Assembly (NCBI GenBank): GCA_948144175.1
Contig: CANXME010002463.1
Location: forward strand, 1,635,001 to 1,699,000
DNA from: Closterium sp. NIES-65
Lineage: Eukaryota; Streptophyta; Zygnematophyceae; Desmidiales; Closteriaceae
Reading direction: 5' to 3'
DNA: 64,000 nucleotides
Position 1 is the stretch's first letter; each line of letters starts with the position of its first letter. A program made the position numbers and the translations under genes. This document shows, piece after piece, positions 19,421 through 30,082 of this stretch. Under the pieces are notes generated by a model, which made no database searches, was not told where the DNA came from, and saw nothing but the letters and a program-made list of their open reading frames with translations.

Positions 19421-22122
19421 GCAGCAGCAGCCACAGCAGCAGCAGCGCTCTCGCACCGTCCCCGGCCCTCAGCAGCTCCGTGAGTGGTACTTGCAGCGTC
19501 AGCGTGGTGGTGCGCTTGGTCCCTGCCCCTACGTTCTTCGCACAGGTGACCGTGCAGGGGAGAGGTGTGGAGGCGCCCACACGGCCCGCCGCTGCTTTGG
19601 CCGCCTGACCGACGCCTGTCGTCAGCAGTTTCCGGAGGCCGCTGAGATCCCCCGCTGGGGAGAGCTGTCTAGGGCTGGTGTAGCTATTTATGATCTTGAT
19701 TTTGATGCTATTCTCTCTGCTATGTATGCTGTGACTGGTAGTGATGAGGATGACTGTTGCCGGTGTTTCCCGCCCGACCCGGGCATTGGTACTGCCGCGT
19801 CAGGTACTAGTGAGGCTGCTGCTCTAGGTGCCAGTGCGTCTGTGCTCTCAGGTACTGGTGAGTCTGCCCTCTCAGGTACTGTGTCGGCTTCGGCCTCTCA
19901 CACCTTCACCCTTGACTCTGGAGCGTCTCGCTCCTTCTTTAGGGACCGCACCACTCTCACGCCGCTGAGTCGACCGGTTGCGGTGTCCCTGGCTGACCCC
20001 TCTGGGGGGCCTGTCTTGTCTCGCTTCTCCACTGTCCTCCCGTGTCCGGCGGCCCCCTCTGGCACCCTGACTGGTCTCTACCTCCCCTCGTTCTCGACAA
20101 ACTTGGTGAGTGGTGCTGACCTCCAGGATGCGGGTGTCCACCAGTTCACCCCTGCTCGTCAGCGGGTGACCCACTGCACGGAGGCGGATACAGGTCGCCA
20201 CCTGGCTACGTTTACACGTCGGCCAGGGTCGAGCCTCTACACACTGACCACTGCTTCTCCTCCAGGTGCTGAGTCTGGTAGGGTCCCTTCGTCTGGTCAG
20301 GTGTTTGCTGCAGCGTCCAGGTCTGGTCCTGAGTCTGCCCCCTGTTCGTGTCGTCGTCTGTCTCACGAGACCCTCCTCTGGCACCACCGCCTTGGCCACC
20401 CCTCTCTGCTTCGGCTCAGAGGCATGGCCTCGCGGGTCCTTGTGTCTGGTCTTCCCCGGTCTCTCCCTCCCCTTCCTCCGGGCCCTGGCCCCACCTGTGT
20501 CCCCTGTGTCGAGGGGCGCCAGCGTGCTGCCCCTCACTCCTCCCAGTTTCCTCCGACAGAGGCCCCGTTGCAGACGCTTCACATGGACGTGTGGGGCCCA
20601 GCCCGCGTCCGTGGACAGGGTCAGGAGCGCTACTTCCTGCTGGTGGTTGACGACTACTCGCGTTACACCACAGTCTTCCCCTTGCGCAGCAAGGGTGAGG
20701 TCACTGAGGTGTTGATCGACTGGATCCGCGCAGCTCGTCTCCAGCTTCGGGGGAGCTTTGGCTCTGACTTCCCTGTTTTACGTCTGCACTCGGACAGAGG
20801 CGGAGAGTTCTCTTCTGGCCTCCTGAGTGCCTACTGTCGTGCGTGAGGCATCCGTCAGACCTTCACGCTTCCGGACTCACCACAGCAGAATGGGATTGCT
20901 GAGCGCCGCATTGGCATGGTCATGGATGTCGCTCGTACGTCCATGATGCATGCGGCTGCTCCCCATTTTCTGTGGCCGTTTGCGGTCAGTTACGCTGCGC
21001 ACCAGATCAACCTCCACCCCAGGGTCTCTCGACCGGAGACCTCCCCAGCCCTGCTGTGGACGGGGAAGGTTGGCGATGCGTCAGCGTTCTGGGTCTGGGG
21101 ATCTCGGGCGTTTGTTCGCGACCTGTCTGCGGACAAGCTGTCCCCTCGTGCTTCTCCCTGCGTCTTCCTGGGGTTCCCCCCCGATGCCCCTGGGTGGCAG
21201 TTTTACCACCCCACCTCTCGACGTGTTCTGTCCTCCCAGGACGTCACGTTCGACGAGTCGGTACCCTACTACCGCCTCTTCCCCTACCGCACTCCGTCCC
21301 TCCCCCCACCCCCACTCTTCATGGTACCAGGTCCCCCCCCCGGTAGTCCCCCTCCCCCCTCAGGGTCCTGCCCCTTCAGGTGTGTCCCAGGTAGACGCGG
21401 TCGAGCCTGTCGAGGTCACTGGTGACTCTGGTGCTGCTGCGGGAGCTGAGCCTGGGGGTGCGGAGTCTGGGGGTGCTGAGCCTGGAGGTGCCAAGTCTGG
21501 GGGTGCTGAGCCTGGGGGTGCTGTGCCTGGGGGTGCTGAGCCTGGAGGTGCCGAGTCTGGGGGTGCTGAGCCTGGGGGTGCTGAGCCTGGAGGTGCTGCG
21601 CCTGGGGGTGCTGTGCCTGGGATTGCTGAGCCTGGGGGTGCTAGGCCTGGGGGTGCTGTGTCAAGGGGTGCTGAGCCTGGAGGTGCTATGCCTGGGGGTG
21701 CTTCGTCTCGCCGGGAGCCACTCTCCCCACAGGAGCTGCGTGAGTGGTTTGCCAGACGCTGGAGGCGTGCTGCTGGTGCTGGTGGTTCTTCGGCTGCAGA
21801 GGGTACTGCTACCACGCGTCCCGCCGGTGCTCGTACTGTGGGTGCTGGAGCTGCTGGGTCTGAGAGTCCTCCTGGAGCTGGTCCTGCTGAGGGTGTTGGC
21901 GCTGAGCCTGCCGTTGGCGGTCCGAGTGACAGTGCTCCTGGTGCTGCGGCTGGAGGTTCTGGTGCTGCTAGAGGTGCTGCTGGAGTTGGTGCTCCTGCCG
22001 GGGCTACTGGTGCTGTTCCTGCTGTTTCCAGCGTCGCCGCGCGGCCCCGACCGTACTTCGTTCCGCTCCTGCAGCAGGTTCTTGGTCTTCCACCTCCTCC
22101 TCCTCCCTTAGAGGGTCCGTAG
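18306..22122 (+). pseudogene. Cop4 gag-protease-integrase-linker
   Basis: Starts at MATPNVLTF (18306). Gag covers about 18306-19050. It is followed by a long glycine tract (19100-19340), a CAG-repeat poly-Gln stretch (19382-19446) and the zinc motif C-X13-C-X3-H-X4-C (about 19530-19600). Protease DSGAS is near 19915. Pre-integrase HHRLGHPS is near 20385. The integrase triad lies in HMDVWGP (20580), HSDRGGEF (20790) and QQNGIAERR (20885). An in-frame TAG at 18381, TGA at 20844 and TAG at 22120, and a frameshift in a C/G run near 21340, are the only breaks. The linker 21440-21710 is a GGAEP-type repeat. This is the most complete Gag-to-integrase template in the window. Confidence 0.92.
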
Positions 22123-24297
22123 CCTGTCCGGTCACAGTCACAGCTACAGCCTGCCTCCCCTTTGCCTGCTCCTTCTCCCTACACTGGTCTGACTGGAGGT
22201 CTTACTGAGCGTCGTGAGCCTGCGTCTCGTCCTGTGTCGCCTGTTCGTACTGAGCGCGCTAGTGGTCGCGGGTCGCGTCAGCGTCCTCCTCCTGTCCCTG
22301 GCACGCACCGGATGTCACTGCGTCCGTCCACTGCTCCTCTGCGTGCCCCTTTGCCTTCTCCTCCTGCTTCCTCTCTTCCTGCTCTTGCCGACCCGGAGTC
22401 GGACTCTCTTCGTGCTGCCAGTCCTACTGTCACGCGTCTCTTGGCTACTGCTGTCACTGACCCCTCCTTCGAGTCGTCTGCTGCGTCTGCCCTTGTCACT
22501 GAGCTTGTCGACTTTGCTGCGCGCTGTCGTCTAGACTACGCTGCTCGTCTTGTCACTGAGTCTGAGTCCGCCTGTCCTCCGTCCGTCGGGGGTGAGTGTG
22601 CTCTTGGCACGGACGTCCTTGAGGACAGGCAGGAGGAGTTCCAGTGTCTGGCCGCCGCTTCACCTCGTCTCGCGTTTGTAGTGCTAGCCCCTGAGGGAGA
22701 CCCGGATGCACCAGACATCCCGACTCCGCGCTCTTACGCAGAGGCGATAGAGGGTCCCTACTCCTCTCAGTGGCAGGCAGCTATGGATGCAGAGATGGCT
22801 TCCTGGAAGTCCACAGGCACCTACGTTGACGCTGTTCCCCCTCTTGGGGCGAACATCGTCAGTGGCATGTGGATTTTCAGGGTGAAGCGGCCGCCGGGTT
22901 CTCCGCCTGTCTTCAAGGCGCGTTACGTGGCTCGTGGCTTGAGTCAGCGGCAGGGGGTTGACTACTTTCAGACCTTCTCCCCCACCCCGAAGATGACCAC
23001 TCTTCGGGTTCTGCTGCACGTTGCTGCTCACCGTGACTACGAGCTGCACTCTCTCGACTTCAGCACAGCTTTCTTGCAGGGCAGCCTGCACGAGGAGATC
23101 TGGCTGCGTCGCCCACCTGGCTTCACTGGGTCTTTCCCTCCTGGTACCCAGTGGAGTCTCCGGCGTCCAGTCTACGGTCTCCGCCAGGCGCCACGTGAGT
23201 GGCACGACACACTGAGGACTACGCTCGCGGCACTTGGGTTTGCTCCTTCCACTGCCGACCCGTCGCTGTTTCTGCGCACCGACACCTCTCTGCCGCCGTT
23301 CTACATCCTCGTGTACGTCGACGACTTGGTCTTTGCCACAGCTGACACTGCTGGACTCGCCTACGTGAAGTCCGAGCTGCAGAAGAGACACACGTGCACT
23401 GACCTGGGTGAACTGCGTAGCTACCTTGGCTTGCAGATCACCCGGGACAGAGCACGCCGCACCATTACCCTGACTCAGTCACACATGGTGCAGCAAGTCC
23501 TTCAGCGCTTCGGCTTCACGTACTCCTCGCCTCAGGCCACTCCTCTGCCTACTCGCCACTCGCTCTCAGCTCTGCCTTCGGATGAGTCCGTAGAGTCGAG
23601 TGGCCCGTTTGCAGAGCTTGTTGGCTGCCTCATGTACCTGATGACCTGCACACGACCTGACCTCGCATACCCTCTTAGCATTCTCGCACGCTTTGTTGCT
23701 CCTGGGAGACACCGACCAGAGCACATGGCTGCAGCGAAGAGGGTGTTGCGCTACTTGTGCAGTACGTCGGGCATGGGGCTAGTGCTTGGAGGGCGCAGTC
23801 CAGTGGTCCTCACTGGGCACGCAGACGCTTCTTGGGCTGACGACCAGGCTACGCAGCGGTCGTCACAGGGTTACACCTTCAGCCTTGGTTCCGGCTCTGT
23901 CTCGTGGCGGGCTACCCGCTCGTCTTCTGTTCTCGGCTCCAGTTGTGAGGCTGAGATCTACGCTGGGGCTATGGCTGCACAGGAGTTACGCTGGCTCACC
24001 TACCTGCTGACCGACCTTGGAGAGCAGCCTCGTTCTCCTCCAGTCCTGTACGTAGACAACAAGGCCATGCTGGCCTTGTGTCGAGAGCAGCGACTGGAGC
24101 ACAGAACGAAGCACATTGCTCTTCGCTACTTTCTTGCTCGTGAGCTACAGCAGCGTGGACAGCTGCGACTTGCGTACGTGGCCTCTGAGGCCAACACTGC
24201 TGATGTCTTCACCAAGGCACTTGCGCCTTGTGATCATCAGCGTTGCTGCACGCAGTTGGGTCTTGTGCCTGTCTTGCCTCACTTGCTCTCCTCTTGA
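22123..24297 (+). CDS. Cop4 reverse transcriptase-RNase H, open frame
   Basis: Open from just after the TAG at 22120 to the TGA ending at 24297. It is normally the C-terminal part of the gag-pol polyprotein, so it has no start codon of its own. The N-terminal part (22162-22730) is a spacer rich in Ser/Pro. RT runs from about 22780: FKARYVARG, DFSTAFLQG, then the catalytic YVDD near 23310 and the SYLGLQITRD region. RNase H follows, with GHADASWADDQ, SCEAEIYAGA, LYVDNKAM and ANTADVFTKAL (about 23815-24230). All catalytic motifs expected for copia RT and RNase H are present. It converts element RNA to double-stranded cDNA inside cytoplasmic particles. Confidence 0.9.
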   Translation, partial: PVRSQSQLQPASPLPAPSPYTGLTGGLTERREPASRPVSPVRTERASGRGSRQRPPPVPGTHRMSLRPSTAPLRAPLPSPPASSLPALADPESDSLRAASPTVTRLLATAVTDPSFESSAASALVTELVDFAARCRLDYAARLVTESESACPPSVGGECALGTDVLEDRQEEFQCLAAASPRLAFVVLAPEGDPDAPDIPTPRSYAEAIEGPYSSQWQAAMDAEMASWKSTGTYVDAVPPLGANIVSGMWIFRVKRPPGSPPVFKARYVARGLSQRQGVDYFQTFSPTPKMTTLRVLLHVAAHRDYELHSLDFSTAFLQGSLHEEIWLRRPPGFTGSFPPGTQWSLRRPVYGLRQAPREWHDTLRTTLAALGFAPSTADPSLFLRTDTSLPPFYILVYVDDLVFATADTAGLAYVKSELQKRHTCTDLGELRSYLGLQITRDRARRTITLTQSHMVQQVLQRFGFTYSSPQATPLPTRHSLSALPSDESVESSGPFAELVGCLMYLMTCTRPDLAYPLSILARFVAPGRHRPEHMAAAKRVLRYLCSTSGMGLVLGGRSPVVLTGHADASWADDQATQRSSQGYTFSLGSGSVSWRATRSSSVLGSSCEAEIYAGAMAAQELRWLTYLLTDLGEQPRSPPVLYVDNKAMLALCREQRLEHRTKHIALRYFLARELQQRGQLRLAYVASEANTADVFTKALAPCDHQRCCTQLGLVPVLPHLLSS

Positions 24298-24509
24298 CCT
24301 TGCTTGTACCTTCGCATATATATACTCTTGCTCTTGCTTGCTTGACTCTTGTATACCTCTATATATGATCTTGCATGTGAACTGGCCTTGTGGCCTTTGA
24401 ACTTGTGCTCGGAATGCGTGGTGACTTTGTGATCCACCCTGAGCTTTGCTTTGCTTTGCTTGACTGGTCTTGTGACCCCTTGTTCTCCCCCACTTTGCCT
24501 ATGGGGGTG

Positions 24510-24640
24510 TGTCAGAACATATAGCTTACTTGTTTGTGTAGGCTATAGTGGGGTATCTCATAGGGGGTACAACACAATTAGGGTTTCCTATTTGTACTCA
24601 CTTCGTTCATACTCATTCCATTCTCGTTCAATTCTTCACA
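24510..24640 (+). repeat. Cop4 3' LTR
   Basis: 131 bp, TGTCAGAACATATAGC to ATTCTTCACA, preceded by a 3' tail (24298-24509) with the conserved purine tract. Followed directly by the right copy of the 545 bp Cop3 duplication. Confidence 0.93.
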
Positions 24641-25185
24641 CCCCAGGCTCAGCACCCCCAGGCTCAGTACCCCCAGGCTCAGCACCCCCAGACGGAGTAC
24701 CCCCAGGCTCAGCACCCCCAGACTCTTCACCCCCAGGTCCAGCACCCCCAGGCTCAGCACCTGACTCACCAGTGACCTCGACAGGCTCAACTGCGCCTAC
24801 CTGGGACACACTTGAAGGGGCAAGACCCTGAGGGGGGAGGGAGTCTACCTGGGGGGGACCTGGTACAAGGAAGAGCGGGGGTGGGGGGAGGGACGGAGTG
24901 CGGTAGGGGAAGAGGCGGTAGTACGGGACCGACTCGTCAAACGTGACGTCCTGGGAGGACAGAACACGTCGAGAGGTCGGGTGGTAGAACTGCCACCCAG
25001 ACGCGTCAGGGGGGAACCCCAGGAAGACGCAAGGAGCAGCACGAGGGGACAGCTTGTCCGCAGACAAGTCGCGGACAAACGCCCGAGATCCCAAGACCCG
25101 GAACGCCGACGCATCGCCGACCTTCCCCGTCCACAGTAAGGCTGGGTAGGTCTCCGGCCTGGAGACCCTGGGGTGGAGGTTGATC
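24641..25185. repeat. 545 bp direct duplication flanking Cop4, right copy
   Basis: Same sequence as 16669-17213 with two visible mismatches (one in the GGACC/AAGACC segment, one in GTGGGG/GTCGGG). It continues without a break into the rest of Cop3 integrase. Confidence 0.92.
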
Positions 25186-26644
25186 TGATGCGCCGCGTAC
25201 CTGACCGCAAACGGCCACAGAAAATGGGGGGCAGCCGCATGCATCATAGACGTACGAGCGACGTCCATGACCATGCCAATGCGGCGCTCAGCAATCCCAT
25301 TTTGCTGCGGTGAGTCCGGAAGCGTGAAGGTCTGACGGATGCCTCGTGCGCGACAGTAGGCTCGCAGTAGGCCAGAGGAAAACTCTCCGCCTCTGTCCGA
25401 GTGCAGACGCAGAACAGGGAAGTCCGAGCCAAAGCTCCGCCTGAGCTGGAGACGAGCTGCGCGGATCCAGTCGATCAGCACCTCAGTGACATCACCCTTG
25501 CTGCGGAAGGGGAAGACCGTGGTGTAACGCGAGTAGTCGTCAACAACGAGCAGGAAGTAGCGCTCGTGACCCTGTCCACGAACGCGGGCTGGGCCCCACA
25601 CGTCCATGTGAAGCGTCTGCAACGGGGCCTCTTTCAGAGGAAACTGGGAGGAGTGAGGGGCAGCCCGCTGGCGCCCCTCGACACAGGGGACACAGGCACG
25701 GCCAAGGCCCTGAGGAAGGGGAGGGAGGGACCGGGGGAGACCAGACACAAGAAGACGGGAGGCCATGCCTCTGAGCCGAAGCAGAGAGGGGTGACCCAGG
25801 CGGTGGTGCCAGAGGAGAGTCTCATGAGACAAGAGACGACACGAACAGGGGGCAGACTCAGGACCAGACCTAGACGCTGCAGCAAACACCTGACCGGACG
25901 AAGCGACTCTACCAGACTCAGGAACGGGAGGAGACGCAGTGGTCAGTGTGTACAGGCTCGACCCTGGCTGACGGGTAAATGTAGCCAGGTGCCGGCCTGT
26001 GCTAGCCTCTGTACAGTGCGTCACCCGCTGACGCGCAGGAGTGAACTGGTGTACTCCCCATCCTTTAGGTCAGCACCACTCACCAGGTTCGTTGACAACG
26101 TTGGGAGGTAGAGACCAGACAGGGTGCCAGAGGGAGCCGCCGGACACGGGAGGACTGTGGAGAAGCGAGACAGCACAGGACCCCCGGAGGGGTCAGCCAG
26201 AGACACCGCAACCGGCCGACTAAGCGGCGTGAGTGTGGTGCGGTCCCGAAAGAAGGAGCGAGAAGCTCCAAAGTCAAGGGTGAAGGTGAGGGAGGCCAAA
26301 GCCGACGTAGTACCTGAGAGCGCAGACTCACCAGTACCTGAGGATGCAGACACACTAGCACCTAGAGCAGCAGCGTCGCAAGCACATAGGGCAGCAGCCT
26401 CAATGCCCGGATCGGGCGGGAAACAGCAGTAGCAGTCACCCTCATCACTATGAGACATAGCATACATGGCAGAGAGAATAGCATCAAAGTCAAGATCAAA
26501 GATGGCAACACCCGCCCTAGACAGCTCGCCCCAGCGAGGAATCTCTGAGGCCTCCGGGAACTGGTGACGCCACGCGTCTGTCAGGTGGCCAAAGTAGCGC
26601 TGGGTGGGGTGCGGGCCCCCACACTGCTCACCCACACGGTCGCC
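24641..26644 (-). pseudogene. Cop3 late gag-protease-integrase
   Basis: Read from 26644 downward. It begins inside the zinc motif (GDRVGEQCGG...), continues through the acidic spacer DLDFDAILSAMYA, and reaches protease near 26260. There the catalytic DSGAS is DFGAS, a change that should kill the protease. A one-base deletion near 26045 shifts the frame. From about 26024 the frame is open through HHRLGHPS, HMDVWGP, HSDRGGEF and QQNGIAERR to the start of the linker, so the integrase triad is intact. The sequence stops at the Cop4 junction. The first part of gag, the leader and the 5' LTR are missing because Cop5 begins at 26645. Confidence 0.9.
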
Positions 26645-26774
26645 TGTCAAACATTATATGTTTATGTGGTTCTAGGCTGTAGTGGGTTACACCTTAGGGG
26701 GTACACCAGATTAGGGTTTCATATTTGTACTCTTGTTCCTGTTAGTCACACCATTCTCGTTTCTCATTCTGACA
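26645..26774 (+). repeat. Cop5 left LTR, plus orientation
   Basis: TGTCAAACATTATATG to CATTCTGACA; the reverse complement is 30083-30212. Confidence 0.93.
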
Positions 26775-26788
26775 TGGTATTACGAGCC
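26775..26788 (+). promoter_or_regulatory. Cop5 left primer binding site
   Basis: TGGTATTACGAGCC after the left LTR, followed by about 11 bp shared with the right leader before the sequence changes to reversed integrase. Confidence 0.75.
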
Positions 26789-26798
26789 TAGGTTTCAC

Positions 26799-29366
26799 CT
26801 AGGGCCAGAGGATGAGCTGATGCGCAGCGTACCGGACCGCAAACGGCCACAGAAAGTGGGGGGCAGCCGCGTGGACTAAGGAGGTACGAGCGACCTCCAT
26901 AACCAAGCCAATGCGGCGCTCAGCAACCCCATTCTGCTGCGGAGAGGCTGGAAGCGTGAACGACTGGCGAATTCCGTGCTCGGCACAGTAGGCTGCCAAG
27001 AGGTCGGAGGAGAACTCACCACCTCTGTCAGAGTGCAAGCGCAGGACAGGAAACTCCGAGCGAAAGCGCTCTCGCAGCTGAAGACGTGCTCTGCTGATCC
27101 AAGGGATCAGAACATCAGGGACTTCACCCTTGGTGCGCAAGGGGAAGACCGTGGTGTAGCGCGAGTAGTCGTCAACGACGATCAAGAAGTACCTCTCCTG
27201 GCCCTGACCATGGACGCGGGCTGGGCCCCACACGTCCATGTGGAGCGTCTGCAAGGGAGCAGTCGTCGGGGGGAACGAGGAGGAGTGAGGGGCAGCGCGC
27301 TGCCACCCCTCGACACAGGGAAGACAAGGAGGAGCAAGGGAGGGTGGGAGGGGAGGGAGTACCCGAGGAAGACCAGAGACAAGGTACCGGGCGTGCATGC
27401 CCCGAAGGCGCTGCACTGACGGGTGACCAAGTCGATGGTGCCAGAGGACTGTCTTGTGCGCCAGAGAGCGACACGAGCAGGGGGCTGACAGCTGACCTGA
27501 CGCAGACGCAGACGCCGCTACCTGAGGGGACTCAGTGGTCAGTGTGTACAGGTCCGACCCCGGCTGCCGAGTGAAGGTAGCCAGGTGACGGCCGGTCCGA
27601 GCACACGTGCAGTGTGTCACGCGCTCGTAGGCAGGGGTGAACTGCTGAACACCCCCATCCTGAAGCGCACAACCCGCCACCAAGTTCGTAGAGAACGAGG
27701 GGAGGTGGAGACCTGACAGTGTGCCCGACGGGACAGCAGGACAAGGAAGGACAGTGGAGGAGGTCGCAATGACCGGACCCCCAGAGGGGTCAGCGAGCGA
27801 GACAGCGACTGGTCGAGCAAGGGGCTCAAGAGCAGTGCGGTCACGAAAGAAACAACACTAAGCGCCTGAGTCTAGAGTGAAGGTGTGCAGTGCCTCATTG
27901 GACTCAGTAGTACCTGGGGTGGCGGACACACAAGCACCTAGAGCAGTAGCCTCACCAGCACCTGGGGCAGCAGACACGCAAGCACCTAGGGCGGCAGCCC
28001 CACTCGTGCGGATGCCTGGGTCAGGCGGAACACACAGGTACTGGTCCTCCTCTCCTCTCAATGCATACATGGCTTTGAGAATAACATCAAAATCAAGAGC
28101 ATAGATATCGATATCCTTCTTGAGGAGATCAGCCCACTGAGGGAGCTCAGGAGCGTCAGGAAACTGAGCACGCCAAGCGTCATCTAGGCGAGAGAAGCAG
28201 CGCTGCGCAGTGTGCGCCCTCCCGCACGTCTGTCCCTTGCGGCGACCAGTGCGGATGACGTACGTGCAGCTAAGGCTACCCCCCCCACCCCCGTGCTGTA
28301 AGTACCACTCACGAAGCTCCTGGGAGGACTGAGGGTGCTGCGTGCTCTGGCCAGTGCCAGAGCCTCCACGACCACCACCGCCGCCGCCACCACGACCACC
28401 ACCGCCCCTGCCGCCGCCACGTCCTCCGCCGCCACCACCACCGCCCCCACCCCAGCCACCGCCGCCGCCGCTGCCTCCACCACCCCCACCGCTGCCACTA
28501 GCCCCTCCAGCCCCACCACTGCCCCCACCGCCGCCACCACCCCCACCACCGCCTCCCCCGCCATCACCCCCACTGCCCTTGCCTCCCCTGCCCCTGCCGC
28601 TGCGGCGCCCGCTGAGAGCGGACGCAGACCCGACCTGCTCAGCACCAAGGAGGTCGACAGCAGCAGCAGAGGCGTCAGAGGGGAGCAGGGGGGAGGGGGA
28701 ACACCCCTCGAAGAAAGGGGTGCGGGGGTAACCACGAGAGGCACCTACAGCTACAATACTCTTCTGAGCTGCAAGGAGTTCCTTCTCGAGGGTGGCAATG
28801 GTGAGCTCAGTGGGGCAGCAGGCTAGGAAGCTGTCCCTGACTGTACGCAGAGTGTCAGGGAGGCGGGTAACTAGGTGGTAGAGAGTGAGCCAGAGCGGGG
28901 GAGGGTTGGAGGCAAGAAACTCAGCAGGCATAGCGGCACGGAAGCGGGCCTCACTAGTGCGGAGGTGCGTGATGAGGTCAGCGACTGTCTGGAAGGCGGA
29001 CAGGTCAGGGAACAGGTAGGGAAGCGAGAGACGGCCTAGCGCAGCAGAGGCTGGGGAGGAGTAGCGCGCAACTACAGCAGTATACAGTGCCTGGGCAGTC
29101 CTATGCTGGCCGAAGTGCTCGCGCTCATCTACAGGCAGGGAGTTGCGAATAGCGAAGCGAGCATGGGCGTCACGAGTCTGCCACTGGGAGCGGGTAGTGG
29201 CGTCAGCATCAGTAGCAGGGGCAGCAGCTTTGCCTAGTGCATGATCGTACAGCGAGACATCCTCCCTGGCAGTGAGTTGGAGGAACATGTGCAGATCATC
29301 GAGCCAGGTCTCAAACTTAATCGGGCGGCCCTCAGCATCGAACGAGAGAACTGTAGGGCTAGCCAT
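26799..29366 (-). pseudogene. Cop5 gag-protease-truncated integrase
   Basis: Starts at MASPTVLSF (29366). Gag is followed by a glycine tract (about 28600-28380) and the zinc motif C-X13-C-X3-H-X4-C (about 28270-28195). The frame is open to the protease LDSGA, where a TAA at 27858-27860 stops it; the downstream part is in the same frame. Pre-integrase has HHRLGHPS, and integrase has HMDVWGP, HSDRGGEF and QQNGVAERR. It ends after YAAHQL at the junction with the left leader, so the integrase C-terminus, linker, RT and RNase H are gone. Gag is about 60% like the Cop1-Cop4 family by eye, which marks a second family. Confidence 0.9.
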
Positions 29367-30068
29367 AGCTGAAGTAGCAGCAGCAGTAGCAGTAGCAGTA
29401 GCAGTAGCAGTAGGAGCAGTTCAGTCCAGTACTGGCCCTGCTGCTCAGGTAAAGAGGGCGCAGCTCGGCTAGGACGGCGCGGCTCGGCTAGGGCGGCGCG
29501 GCTCGGCTAGGGCGGCGCGGCTCGGCTAGGGCGGCGCGGCTCGACTAGGGCGGCGCGGCTCGGTCGGGTCGCGCGGTTCGGCTCGGATCGCGCGGTTCAG
29601 CTGGGGTCGCGCGGTTCAGCTGGGGTTGCGCATCGCGGCTCGGTCGTAGAGGGGCGAGCGTGGGGGGCCGTTCGAGGCAAGCGCGGGGGCCGTTCGGGGG
29701 CCGTTCGGGGCTAGTGCGGGGCCATTCGGGGGCCGTGAGAGGCTAGCGCGGGGCCTTAAGGGGCCGTGAGAGGCTAGCGCGGGGGGCGCAAGGGGCCGTT
29801 CGGGGCTAGCGCGGGGCCGTTCGGGGCCGCGGGGCCGTAAGGGGCCGGGGGAGGCTAGCGCGGGGGGCCGCACGGGGCCATTCGGGGCTAGCGCGGGGTC
29901 GTAAGGGGGGGCCGTGAGAGGCCGTAAGGGGCGACGCGAGGGGCCGTGAGGGGCCTTAAAGGGCGACGCGAGGAACGAGGTGCACGAGGGCGCTAGGAAA
30001 AGGCGGCGCACTAGGGCGCGGCTAGCGGAAACGGTGGACCCTAACGTTTCGGTCCTGGGTGAAACCTA
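29367..30068 (-). repeat. Cop5 5' leader: minisatellite
   Basis: On the minus strand, arrays of CCCGAACGGCCCC and GCTAGC-containing units (about 29990-29660), then GAGCCGCGCCGCCCTAGCC units, then a CTACTG microsatellite just before the gag ATG. No gene. Confidence 0.78.
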
Positions 30069-30082
30069 GGCTCGTAATACCA

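Larger units (their letters stand above)
17212..24640 (+). mobile_element. Cop4: youngest full-length Ty1/copia element, inserted in Cop3
   Basis: About 7.4 kb with LTRs at 17212-17340 and 24510-24640 that differ at only two bases. It carries a primer site, leader, full gag with zinc motif, protease, integrase, linker, RT and RNase H. Defects are few: stops at 18381, 20844 and 22120 and one frameshift near 21340. The 5' LTR lacks the terminal TG; its first bases TC are shared with the flanking Cop3 sequence. Together with the 545 bp flanking duplication, this argues against ordinary integrase-made insertion. Confidence 0.93.
13596..26644 (-). mobile_element. Cop3: Ty1/copia element, 5' end lost, split by Cop4
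   Basis: Minus-strand copia in two pieces. 26644-24641 carries late gag, protease and integrase. 17213-13596 carries late integrase, linker, RT, RNase H and the 3' LTR. The pieces overlap by 545 bp (16669-17213 equals 24641-25185), so the break made by Cop4 is not a normal 5 bp duplication. The 5' end is cut in the gag zinc motif by the LTR of Cop5; the leader and 5' LTR are absent. Defects include a DFG in place of the protease DSG, a frameshift near 26045 and a stop near 15284. Confidence 0.9.

Noticed and set aside
19382-19446. CAG repeat as a host poly-Gln gene
   Set aside because: It lies in frame in Cop4 Gag between the glycine tract and zinc motif; shorter versions occur in Cop1 and Cop7.
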